40,365 nucleotides of DNA from Deltaproteobacteria bacterium (lineage in GTDB: Bacteria > Desulfobacterota > DSM-4660 > Desulfatiglandales > Desulfatiglandaceae). The notes under the pieces are model-generated. The model did no database searches and was not told the DNA's origin. It worked only from the letters and a program-made list of their open reading frames with translations. Location: assembly GCA_022340265.1 (NCBI GenBank), contig JAJDOH010000093.1, forward strand, positions 1-40,365, read 5' to 3'. The position numbers were made by a program, and so were the translations under genes. Below, piece after piece: positions 1-7,691 of this stretch. Positions within the stretch are counted from its first letter, which is position 1, and each line of letters begins with the position of its first letter.

Positions 1-2
1 GT

Positions 3-269
3 GTGCTGAACATGGACGCATCAACAGTGAACAGAGCTTTAAAACGCATCGAAAAGAAGGGCTGGTTGAAAAGCCAACCCAGCGGCCAGGGAAAAAGCCT
101 GATTGTTTCGTCCACAAGTGAAGGCTTGTCGCTCTTACAACATGTGTATCCGGATTGGAAGAGGGCTCAGAAAAAGGCTGAAGAACTTCTAGGCGAGGAG
201 GCCGTGCGGGTTTTATGTGGGGCGGGAGATAAAATGCTTCTGGAGGGACTGACCCGGTATTCCCCGTAG
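3..269 (+). CDS. MarR-family regulator, C-terminal part (5' end outside window)
   Basis: This is the last 88 residues of a MarR-type winged-helix repressor; the gene begins before the window. The visible part opens in the recognition helix (DASTVNRALKRIEKKGWL), continues through the beta wing (GQGKSLIVSSTSEG) and ends in the C-terminal dimerisation helices. MarR proteins bind DNA as dimers and usually respond to small phenolic or redox ligands. The next gene on the same strand begins 46 bp downstream with its own strong ribosome binding site, so the two could be co-transcribed. The ligand cannot be told from this fragment. Confidence 0.8.
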   Translation: MLNMDASTVNRALKRIEKKGWLKSQPSGQGKSLIVSSTSEGLSLLQHVYPDWKRAQKKAEELLGEEAVRVLCGAGDKMLLEGLTRYSP

Positions 270-315
270 AGATTTTTTTTGATTTTAAAATTGCATATAC
301 AATAAAGGAGGGAAC

Positions 316-1647
316 ATGGATCTAAAAGAACATCCTACGGTAAAGGCTTATTTGAAAAGTGGAAAGAGACATAACAATTTAACCAAAATCCTTAAATCCT
401 CCGAGTTGAAAGCCATTGCCAAAGAATGCGGGGCTGATGACACGGGGCTGGTTGATATACAGCGGGAAACCATGAAACCCTATCTGAAAGACCTTGATTG
501 GACCATGCCCGGTGTAAAAACCATTTTAGTTTTGGCGTGGGGGTTAAACCAAGCCCAGATGCAAAGCCAGGCCCATTCATTGGCTGATATTGAGTTAAAG
601 CATGGGTGGACCAATGCCAATGAAAGTGCACGGGCTATAGCAGCAAAAATACGGCAGACGGGTGCTATGGCACTCCATATGCCCGCCGGCTTTCCATTTG
701 AAACCAGCCGTTGGCCGGGAGGGGTGTGGCTCACCGCAGACAAAATATTTGCTGTGGAAGGGGGACTGGGTCACATGGGAATAAACCGCCTGGTACTCCA
801 TCCGAAGAAAGGAGCAGCAGTTGTTTTGGGAAGCGTACTGGTAGACAGGGAATGTGATGTCTACGATCAGCCGCTGGATTACAACCCCTGTATAGATTGC
901 CGCCTCTGCTTGTCCGCCTGCCCTGTGGGAGCCGTTAAAAAGGACGGATTCGATTTCATGGCATGTTATACCCATAACTACCGGGAGCGCCTGGGGGGGT
1001 TCCAGAATTGGATAGAGCAAATTGCAGCCAGCAGGAGCGCAGCCGATTATCGAAGCCGGGTTTCAGATGCTGAAACCATCACCATGTGGCAAAACCTTGC
1101 CATCGGGGCACAAACACGGTGTGACAGGTGTATGGCTGTTTGTCCGGCGGGTGAGATGGCCATAGGGAGTTATTTGGAAGATCGTGAAGGATATATTGCC
1201 CATATTGTGAAGCCCTTTAAAGATAAGGAAGAGACGATTTATGTGGTTCCCGGTTCAGACGCGCATCATTATGTGACGGAGCGTTTTCCGCATAAGAGAG
1301 TGAAAACCGTTTCCAACGGAACACGTCCGTCCTCCGCCCAAAAATTTTTAGACAATTTGCCCCTGTTTTTTCAGCCCGGCCAAGCCAAGGGACTGAACGC
1401 CACTTATCACTTTACATTCAAAGGCGCGGAAAACCTTACGGGAACGGCAGTGATAAAGGAACAGCGCATTACGGTTACCATGGGCCACATCGGCAAGCCG
1501 GACCTTAAGGTGGTTGCGGATAGTGACACCTGGATAACCTTTCTGGCCAAGGAAAAGAACCTGCTGGCCGCACTGGCAACCCGGAAGATTAGAATCAAGG
1601 GTTCGCCTTTATTGATGAAGAAGTTTGCAGCTTGTTTTCCTTCCTGA
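316..1647 (+). CDS. QueG-like 4Fe-4S protein fused to SCP2 sterol-carrier domain
   Basis: 443 residues. Residues about 1-300 resemble the epoxyqueuosine reductase/reductive-dehalogenase type of ferredoxin protein: an N-terminal alpha/beta part, then clusters CIDCRLCLSACP (Cys192, 195, 198, 202) and CDRCMAVCP (Cys269, 272, 276). Residues about 345-443 look like an SCP2 lipid-binding domain (LPLFFQPGQAKGL near its start, IKGSPLLMKKF at the end). The start has an excellent site, AAAGGAGGG, 4 bp upstream. True QueG acts on tRNA and lacks an SCP2 tail, so this is more likely an electron-transfer or reductase protein that binds a hydrophobic substrate. The substrate is unknown. The MarR gene upstream may regulate it. 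Confidence 0.75.
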   Translation: MDLKEHPTVKAYLKSGKRHNNLTKILKSSELKAIAKECGADDTGLVDIQRETMKPYLKDLDWTMPGVKTILVLAWGLNQAQMQSQAHSLADIELKHGWTNANESARAIAAKIRQTGAMALHMPAGFPFETSRWPGGVWLTADKIFAVEGGLGHMGINRLVLHPKKGAAVVLGSVLVDRECDVYDQPLDYNPCIDCRLCLSACPVGAVKKDGFDFMACYTHNYRERLGGFQNWIEQIAASRSAADYRSRVSDAETITMWQNLAIGAQTRCDRCMAVCPAGEMAIGSYLEDREGYIAHIVKPFKDKEETIYVVPGSDAHHYVTERFPHKRVKTVSNGTRPSSAQKFLDNLPLFFQPGQAKGLNATYHFTFKGAENLTGTAVIKEQRITVTMGHIGKPDLKVVADSDTWITFLAKEKNLLAALATRKIRIKGSPLLMKKFAACFPS

Positions 1648-1700
1648 ACTGAGTAAAAATTAATGATTGAGGAGATTGGCTATATTGCTCAACCGCCGTT

Positions 1701-1835
1701 TCAGGATGATTCTTGAACAGTTTGCTCATCCCTCCGTTTTTGAAATCGATCAATGACAATATAAGCTATTGTGCCAAAACCGATCGACAGACCTAGCACC
1801 ACATATTCCATCCATCTGGGCCACGGTATTTCCAT
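1701..1835 (-). CDS. small single-span membrane protein (44 aa)
   Basis: A 44-codon frame opening with ATG behind a strong site (AAGGAGG, 9 bp spacing). It begins MEIPWPRWMEY, then one hydrophobic span (VVLGLSIGFGTIAYIVI) and a charged tail (DRFQKRRDEQ). The N-terminus has paired Trp residues near the membrane face, and the positive residues after the span suggest the C-terminus is in the cytoplasm. No family is recognised. It is divergent from the NhaR-type regulator, with about 170 bp between the starts, so that regulator may control it. The case rests on the ribosome site and a clear membrane topology. Confidence 0.6.
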   Translation of the reverse strand: MEIPWPRWMEYVVLGLSIGFGTIAYIVIDRFQKRRDEQTVQESS

Positions 1836-2009
1836 TTTAATTATCCTCCTTGCATACAGTTAATCACGAGGTCCACATTTCCTCTTGGAAATTGTGAACA
1901 CCATTTATGATGTAAAACCTGTGGCGCAGAATAAGGAAAAATTTAACTTCGTACAATTAGAAAATTTTGATATTATCTTTTGAAAATATAGAATTGTGGG
2001 GTGGGAATT

Positions 2010-2930
2010 ATGGATTGGCTGAATTATCATCATTTGCACTATTTCTGGACAGTTATGCAGGAAGGAAGCATAACCGCAGCCTGTAAAAGGCTCCGGCTTT
2101 CACCTTCTACCGTCAGCACGCAGATCGGTAAACTTGAAGAAACGCTGGGCGGCAAACTATTTCGAAAGGTGGGTCGAAATCTGGAACCCACCGATATGGG
2201 ACGTCTGGTATTTCGCTATGCGGATAGCATTTTTTGCCTCGGGAGAGAGATGATGGAAACGGTGCGGGGGCATGTAACCATGAGACCGTTGTCACTAAGA
2301 GCCGGAATTGTAAATGTTTTGCCAAAGCTGATTATCTGCAAATTACTGGAACCGGCCATGAATCTTTCAGAGAAAGTTCATCTGATTTGTCACGAAGACA
2401 AAGAAGAGCGGCTGCTTGCCGGACTGGCTGTGCACGAAATTGACGTGGTCCTGAGCGATTCCCCTGCCCGAAAAGGCTTGAACATAAAGGTCTACAACCA
2501 TCTGCTTGGAGAATGTGGCATCACATTTTTTGGGGGCGGCAAACTGTCAAAGAAGTTCCAAAAAGGGTTTCCCAAATCGCTTGATGGAGCCCCCATGCTC
2601 TTTCCGTTGGATACAACCACAATCAGAAAAGGCTTGGAAAGATGGTTTGAATCACTCAATTTACAACCGATGATTGTGGCGGAATTTGAAGACAGCGCCC
2701 TGATGGAGGCATTCGGCCAAAACAACCACGGGATTTTTGCGGTCCCTTCAGTTATCGAAAAAGAGGTGCAACAAAAATATCAAGTTGAAATTGTGGGAAG
2801 AACTGATGCCGTTCGCGAACGGTTCTACGCAATTAGCTATCAACGAATCATCAAACATCCCGCAGTCACAGCCATTACGCAAACGGCAAGACGGGATTTT
2901 TTTATTAAACCAAAACCAGTTTCAACTTAG
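2010..2930 (+). CDS. LysR-family regulator, NhaR type
   Basis: 306 residues from ATG 2010; an upstream in-frame GTG at 2001 is possible, but MDWLNYHHLHYFW fits the usual NhaR N-terminus. The HTH (GSITAACKRLRLSPSTVSTQ), the LEETLGGKLFRKVGR wing and the EPTDMGRLVFRYADSIF linker match the NhaR subgroup of LysR activators. A substrate-binding domain of the periplasmic-protein fold follows. Enterobacterial NhaR activates a Na+/H+ antiporter and biofilm genes. No antiporter is seen here; the nearest divergent target is the small membrane protein at 1701-1835. Confidence 0.85.
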   Translation: MDWLNYHHLHYFWTVMQEGSITAACKRLRLSPSTVSTQIGKLEETLGGKLFRKVGRNLEPTDMGRLVFRYADSIFCLGREMMETVRGHVTMRPLSLRAGIVNVLPKLIICKLLEPAMNLSEKVHLICHEDKEERLLAGLAVHEIDVVLSDSPARKGLNIKVYNHLLGECGITFFGGGKLSKKFQKGFPKSLDGAPMLFPLDTTTIRKGLERWFESLNLQPMIVAEFEDSALMEAFGQNNHGIFAVPSVIEKEVQQKYQVEIVGRTDAVRERFYAISYQRIIKHPAVTAITQTARRDFFIKPKPVST

Positions 2931-2937
2931 AAGCGAG

Positions 2938-3126
2938 CTATTGATACTTTTTTAAATCATATTTGTCAGCCAATGCAACCCTTTCATCTGCTGGAAGAGA
3001 TGTCATGTATCTTTTCCACCCGGGACACCACCCGGCGTGCCATCTCCATATACGGCCTAAAAATGATTTGGGGTTATTATCGTATTTCGCCCTGAAACTA
3101 CAGTTCTCACAGTTATGCGCACCCAT
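2938..3126 (-). CDS. small Cys/Trp-rich conserved protein (62 aa)
   Basis: A 62-residue protein, convergent with the NhaR-type gene (7 bp between stops). It starts MGAHNCENCSFRAKYD behind TAAGGAGG, an ideal ribosome site. Cys6 and Cys9 form CxxC; a second cluster, WRWHAGWCPGWKRY, supplies His and Cys, so one zinc or Fe-S site is plausible. The C-terminus (LPADERVALADKYDL) should be helical. It has no signal peptide or membrane span. I believe similar small proteins occur in related sulfate reducers, but I cannot name a family. Function unknown. Confidence 0.7.
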   Translation of the reverse strand: MGAHNCENCSFRAKYDNNPKSFLGRIWRWHAGWCPGWKRYMTSLPADERVALADKYDLKKYQ

Positions 3127-3242
3127 TGGGAAACCTCCTTATCAGCTGATGTATCTTTACATCCGGATGATACGTTCTCCCTACACATCCGCCTGCCACG
3201 AAATTTCAAATTGTCCCTTAAAAATAGCCTGTTTTTAGTTTA

Positions 3243-3572
3243 TCAGATTCTCATCGTGTAACAACAAAAAAAGTAGAACAAACTTTTGGCCGGCGAAGCA
3301 CCCAAAGTGTTTTCGTGAATAAAAGCGGAGTTGCGATCGTTGACATCTGAGTTTACTTTAGGCTTGAAAGGAAGCGCTGCTCTCGGAAACGAGATGAGTT
3401 CCTCCAGGGTATTCTCATAACGGGCAGGCAGGTCGCTGAGCGTGCCACCCTTTTTCTGACGGTAGGCCTGCCGCCAGGCGGCCAGGGCCTCCCGGTCCGC
3501 AAAGGATATGATTTCCGAAAGGTCTTTTTCTTGAATCGCTTTTAAAGATGAAAAAAAGTTTTGACATCCGAA
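3243..3572 (-). pseudogene. decayed coding remnant, no start codon
   Basis: An open frame of 109 codons between stops with protein-like composition (LSEIISFADREALAAWRQAY, then LPARYENTLEELISFP) but no ATG, GTG or TTG in its first part and no ribosome site. The coding-like signal is strongest at about 3360-3540 and fades towards the stop. I read it as the surviving middle or end of a gene that lost its 5' part, not as a working gene. The family is not recognised. It fills most of the 3127-3660 gap; the remainder holds the promoter for the downstream block. Confidence 0.35.
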
Positions 3573-3590
3573 TCAGAAAAACCTTAACAT
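3561..3590 (+). promoter_or_regulatory. putative sigma-70 promoter of the DUF5132/HMA genes
   Basis: TTGACA (3561-3566), an 18-bp spacer and TAACAT (3585-3590), in AT-rich DNA 71 bp before the start at 3661. The -35 box is perfect and the -10 box matches 4 of 6. It faces the first gene of the cation block. Confidence 0.45.
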
Positions 3591-3660
3591 TAATATTAAT
3601 AATATTCTTACGAAAAACTAATATTTTTCCAACACAAACCGATTAGGAGAGGAGAAAGAT

Positions 3661-3942
3661 ATGGCTCTTTTATCATTACCCAAAGGCTTGTCATGGGGAA
3701 GCGGACTGGCCATTGGTGCGGCAAGCGTTATTCTGGCGCCGGTTGTTTTGCCGGTGGTGGGAGGCGTTTTAAAGTCTCTGACAAAGGCGGGCATCAAAGG
3801 CGGCATGGTTCTCTACGAAAAGGGGAAACTCTTTGCGGAAGAAACCAAAGAGACCGTTGAAGACCTGACGGAAGAGGCGAAGGCGGAGTTGAAGGCGGGG
3901 TCAAAAGCCGTTGCCGCACCCAAAAAAGCGGCTGCTAAATAG
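3661..3942 (+). CDS. DUF5132-like small membrane protein
   Basis: 93 residues with a strong site (AGGAGAGGAG). After a short N-terminus comes a hydrophobic stretch (LAIGAASVILAPVVLPVVGG, residues 19-38), a glycine-rich GIKGGMVLYEKG segment and a long acidic/basic helix (EETKETVEDLTEEAKAELKA) ending in an Ala/Lys tail. This fits the DUF5132 pattern, a family of short proteins without a known function. It is the first gene behind the promoter and lies 11 bp before the HMA-like gene, so the two are probably one transcript ending at 4502. The helical tail may be a cytoplasmic interaction arm. Confidence 0.7.
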   Translation: MALLSLPKGLSWGSGLAIGAASVILAPVVLPVVGGVLKSLTKAGIKGGMVLYEKGKLFAEETKETVEDLTEEAKAELKAGSKAVAAPKKAAAK

Positions 3943-3953
3943 AGCAATCGTCC

Positions 3954-4436
3954 ATGACATTGCCTGAAGCCCATATCGGGCACCAGACCGCTGAACGTGT
4001 CAGAATCAAAATTCCCTCCCAATTGGGCGATGAGGCATATTTTTCAAGGGTCGAAGAATGTCTTTTAAAGGGCGGGGCCTTAGGAGCCGTTCAGGTAAAT
4101 CCGCGAACGGGGAGCGTTCTGATCACTGGATCCCGAACGGATCTCAAAAGAATCACTGCGCTTGGGGAAAAGAACGCCCTTTTCAAGCTGCAGGATTCCG
4201 CGCCGAAGGTTGAGTCGCTCTCCCAAAAAATAGCAGCGCCCATTCGCAATCTGGGGCGTTCCATTGACCGTTTTTCAGGGGGAGAATTGGATCTGTCCGG
4301 AGCGGTATTTCTGGGCCTCATCGGTTGGGGGGTCACAGAGCTGGTCAGAGGCAACTTTGCGGCACCGCCCTGGTATGTTGCTTTCTGGTACGCTCTTGGA
4401 ATTTTCACCAAGTCCCTTTCAGGTAAAACGGAATAA
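3954..4436 (+). CDS. HMA-like domain membrane protein (160 aa)
   Basis: Residues about 12-70 have the heavy-metal-associated-like fold outline: a first strand with ERVRIKIPSQLG and a later NPRTGSVLITGS strand. The CxxC metal motif is absent; the single Cys (VEECLL) stands alone. Residues about 110-155 are hydrophobic (AVFLGLIGWGVTEL, then WYVAFWYALGIF), giving one or two spans. The protein is thus a membrane-anchored cytoplasmic HMA-like domain, like the two other stand-alone copies at 8899-9270 and 10418-10969. It has a poor ribosome site and may depend on translation of the gene just upstream. A terminator follows. Confidence 0.7.
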   Translation: MTLPEAHIGHQTAERVRIKIPSQLGDEAYFSRVEECLLKGGALGAVQVNPRTGSVLITGSRTDLKRITALGEKNALFKLQDSAPKVESLSQKIAAPIRNLGRSIDRFSGGELDLSGAVFLGLIGWGVTELVRGNFAAPPWYVAFWYALGIFTKSLSGKTE

Positions 4437-4462
4437 GTTGCGGACCAAAATGGCGTTTGCCT

Positions 4463-4502
4463 AAAAAGCCTTTCGAATCTCAGCCGATCCGAAAGGCTTT
4501 TT
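4463..4502 (+). terminator. rho-independent terminator after the HMA-like gene
   Basis: A 13-bp perfect stem, AAAAAGCCTTTCG paired with CGAAAGGCTTTTT, with a 14-nt loop and a T run through 4504. It closes the DUF5132/HMA transcript and separates it from the ATPase gene. Confidence 0.85.
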
Positions 4503-4622
4503 TATTTTCTCACGTGAACGGGCTGCTGCCCGCGGCTATCTTATCATTTTTTTCCGTATCGTCCTGTCATATGGGGGATTAAATCTTTCGGGCTATCCAC
4601 TGGCCGAAATAAGAAGAATACG

Positions 4623-7600
4623 ATGGTACGCGTTGTACACTCCAATTTACCCGGCAGAGGCAGGTTCAACGTTGAAGGGCTCCAAGGATCCCCAGCTCTA
4701 AAGGATTGGCTGGAGAACAAGCTTGTTAAACAATATGGAATGCTTCGAGCCTCCGCCAACACCGTCACCGGAAATATCCTGGTTCAGTTTGATCCCCAAA
4801 AAGATCATGAAACCATTCGAAACGTCATCAAGTATGTCACCTCAAGAAAGCCGGGGCAGGATGCAGGCCGGCCCCGACCTATCGAGTCCACCCTGACGCT
4901 TGTCAAGAAAAAGGCGGCAGTGCCTGAAAAAACAAAGCTCCAGGATGACCAAACACTTTTCGCGCTGAAACAGAAAGTCAAACAAGTTCTTTCACCCATT
5001 CGTCCCCAACCCATCGAAAAATGGCACACCTTGACGGTTGAACAGGTTCAGGTATCCGTCAATTCACGACTCGATCTGGGAATATCCCTCAAACAGTTCC
5101 AAAATCGCATAAAGCGTTACGGTCCCAATGCTCTACCGGAGTCAAAACCGAGGTCACGGTGGGAAATTTTTGCGGGCCAGTTCGTATCTCTTCCGACGGC
5201 GCTTTTGGGAGCCGCCGCCGGTGTGTCCCTTCTGACCGGCGGACTCGTTGACGCAGTGATTATTATGGGTGTTGTGGTGGCCAATGCCGGTATTGGATAT
5301 GCCACTGAAAACGAAGCGGAAAAAACCATTCAGTCGCTTAAGCAGGCGGTTCACCCTTCGGCTGAAGTAATTCGGGAAGGGCGGCTCCAAAAAATCCCCG
5401 TGGAAGATGTGGTCGTCGGCGATGTTTTGGTACTGAAGCCGGGCACCTATGTGGGGGCCGATAGCAGAATAGTTCAGGCGGATCGCCTCAGTATCGATGA
5501 GTCGGCACTCACCGGTGAAAGTATGCCGGTCTATAAAAAACCGACAGTCCTTCGTCTGGAGAACATGCCCGTCGCCGACCGGGTGAACATGATATTTCGT
5601 GGAACGTTAGTGACTGGAGGGGAAGGTCTTGCCATTGTGGTGGCCACGGGGGCCTATACGGAAATCGGACGGCTTCAACTGTTGCTGGACAACACCTCCC
5701 GGCCCGAGTCTCCCATGGAGCGGCAACTGCGGGTCATGGGGAATCAACTGGTCATTGTGAGCGGGGGTATTTGCGGCATTGTTTTTGTTATGGGTTTCTT
5801 GAGAGGATATGGGTTTCTCCAAATGCTGCGCATGGGGATATCCCTGGCTGCCGCTGCTGTGCCTGAAGGACTCCCGGCTGCCGCCACCATCAACTTTGCC
5901 CTGGGCATTCGAAAGATGCGGCAGCACAATGTACTGGTTCGACACCTTCAGGCCATCGAAACCCTTGGATCCGTTCAGACCGTCTGCTTAGATAAGACCG
6001 GTACCATCACAGAAAACCGAATGACGGTGGTCACCTGTTATGTGGACTTTCAGCGTTTCCATATTACGGAGCACCATTTTGCCACCGAGCAGGGTCCCTT
6101 CCCACCCTTGGAAAACCGTGAAATCGAGAAGTTGGCATCGGTGTTGGCGCTCTGCAATGAGTCTGTCATCATCGGCAGAAATGCTGACAGCACCTATGAA
6201 TTGAAGGGTTCTCCCACGGAAAACGCCTTGGTTCATTTTGCAATACGCGCGGGAATCGATGTGAGCGGTTTAAGGGAAGGGTATCCCCTGGAGAAAGTCA
6301 ATTACAGGGCCGAAAACCGCCTTTACATGAGTACCCTGCACAAAACACCAAAGGGGGGCAGGAAACTGGCCGTTAAAGGAAGCCCCGCCGGCGTTCTCGA
6401 ATTGTGCGGGTGGCATATGGTCAACGGCAGGCGAGTGGTATTGAAGGAAGCGAAACGGCTGAAAATAGAGACGCAGAATGAGCGCATGGCCGGCGAGTCT
6501 TTGAGGGTCCTGGGCGTGGCCTGTGCTGAAAGTGAAACCGATACCGCGCTGGAAGACCTGGAGGGCCAGCTGACCTGGATCGGGCTTGTGGGCATGGTCG
6601 ATCCCATACGGGAAGGTGTCGCGGAACTGATCCAGGCTTTTCATGGCGCAGGGATCGAAACGGTTATGATCACCGGGGACCAGAGCCCCACCGCCTATGC
6701 CGTGGCGGAGAAGCTGAAGCTCAGTCGGAATGACCGTCTGGCCATCCTGGATTCCATGGAGTTTACCAGTGTCCAGCCGGACGTCATGGAAGCCCTGGTC
6801 CGAAAAGTCCATGTATTTTCCAGAGTGACACCGGCCCATAAGCTCCAGATTGTCCAGGCCCTTCAGGGGGCGGGTCGGACAGTGGCCATGACCGGCGACG
6901 GCATTAATGACGCGCCAGCCCTGAAAGCCGCGGACCTGGCCATTGCCATGGGCCACGGAGGAACCGATGTGGCCCGGGAGGTGGCCGACGTGGTGCTGGA
7001 GGACGACAATCTTGAAACACTGATCATTGCCGTCAGCAACGGCCGCAATACCTATAAGAACATTCGAAAATCGGTGCATTTTTTCCTCTCCACCAACCTA
7101 AGTGAAATCATGGTCATGTTCTCAGCCATGGCCATGGGCATCGGATTCCCCCTCAATGTCATGCAGCTTCTCTGGATCAACATTATATCGGACATCTTTC
7201 CCGGGCTGGCCCTCTCCATGGGAGAACCTGATCCCGATGTTCTAAAAGAACCGCCCCGGGATCCGGATGCGCCCCTTTTTGGCAAGAACGACTATAAAGA
7301 GATGGCCTACGAGTCGGGAATCATCAGCGCCGCCACCATGGGCGCCTATGGTGTGGGCATCGGGGTATACGGTATGGGCGCGAAAGCCACTTCCCTGGCG
7401 TTTCAGAGCCTGACCTTTGGTCAATTGCTTCACGCCGTCAGCTGTCGATCGGAATCCCGGGGGATTTTCAGCAAGAACAGGCCCCCATCCAATCCCTATC
7501 TCAATGTGGCCATCGGGGGGTCCCTGGCACTTCAGGTGATGACCATGGTGGTTCCGGGTTTGAGACAGCTTCTGGGTGTTACACCTCTGAACCTTTTTGA

Positions 7601-7691
7601 CGTGGCGGTGATCGGCGGAAGTTCGGTCCTGCCGCTGGTCATCAACGAAACCAGGAAAGAAAGAAAGAGCAAGGTGGGCAATGAGAAATAA
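4623..7691 (+). CDS. P2-type (Ca2+-like) cation ATPase with N-terminal HMA-like domain
   Basis: 1022 residues. Residues 1-70 are an HMA-like domain without CxxC (LPGRGRFNVEG, then NTVTGNILVQFDP). About 130-190 is a cation-ATPase N-terminal domain (WHTLTVEQVQ). Next come the TGES actuator loop (297-300), VPEGLP in M4 (413-418), the phosphorylated DKTGT (Asp457) and TGDGIND (757-763), with about ten membrane spans. Ligands match SERCA-type Ca2+ pumps: Glu415 in PEGLP, Asn825/Glu828 in NLSE, Asn853/Asp857 in NIISD. P1B metal motifs such as CPC are missing. It should use ATP to move Ca2+ or a similar ion (Mn2+ is possible) across the inner membrane. It overlaps the next gene by 11 bp. Confidence 0.85.
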   Translation: MVRVVHSNLPGRGRFNVEGLQGSPALKDWLENKLVKQYGMLRASANTVTGNILVQFDPQKDHETIRNVIKYVTSRKPGQDAGRPRPIESTLTLVKKKAAVPEKTKLQDDQTLFALKQKVKQVLSPIRPQPIEKWHTLTVEQVQVSVNSRLDLGISLKQFQNRIKRYGPNALPESKPRSRWEIFAGQFVSLPTALLGAAAGVSLLTGGLVDAVIIMGVVVANAGIGYATENEAEKTIQSLKQAVHPSAEVIREGRLQKIPVEDVVVGDVLVLKPGTYVGADSRIVQADRLSIDESALTGESMPVYKKPTVLRLENMPVADRVNMIFRGTLVTGGEGLAIVVATGAYTEIGRLQLLLDNTSRPESPMERQLRVMGNQLVIVSGGICGIVFVMGFLRGYGFLQMLRMGISLAAAAVPEGLPAAATINFALGIRKMRQHNVLVRHLQAIETLGSVQTVCLDKTGTITENRMTVVTCYVDFQRFHITEHHFATEQGPFPPLENREIEKLASVLALCNESVIIGRNADSTYELKGSPTENALVHFAIRAGIDVSGLREGYPLEKVNYRAENRLYMSTLHKTPKGGRKLAVKGSPAGVLELCGWHMVNGRRVVLKEAKRLKIETQNERMAGESLRVLGVACAESETDTALEDLEGQLTWIGLVGMVDPIREGVAELIQAFHGAGIETVMITGDQSPTAYAVAEKLKLSRNDRLAILDSMEFTSVQPDVMEALVRKVHVFSRVTPAHKLQIVQALQGAGRTVAMTGDGINDAPALKAADLAIAMGHGGTDVAREVADVVLEDDNLETLIIAVSNGRNTYKNIRKSVHFFLSTNLSEIMVMFSAMAMGIGFPLNVMQLLWINIISDIFPGLALSMGEPDPDVLKEPPRDPDAPLFGKNDYKEMAYESGIISAATMGAYGVGIGVYGMGAKATSLAFQSLTFGQLLHAVSCRSESRGIFSKNRPPSNPYLNVAIGGSLALQVMTMVVPGLRQLLGVTPLNLFDVAVIGGSSVLPLVINETRKERKSKVGNEK

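Noticed and set aside
6270-7079. A 269-codon minus-strand open frame inside the ATPase
   Set aside because: The ATPase motifs are on the plus strand; the reverse frame is a shadow.
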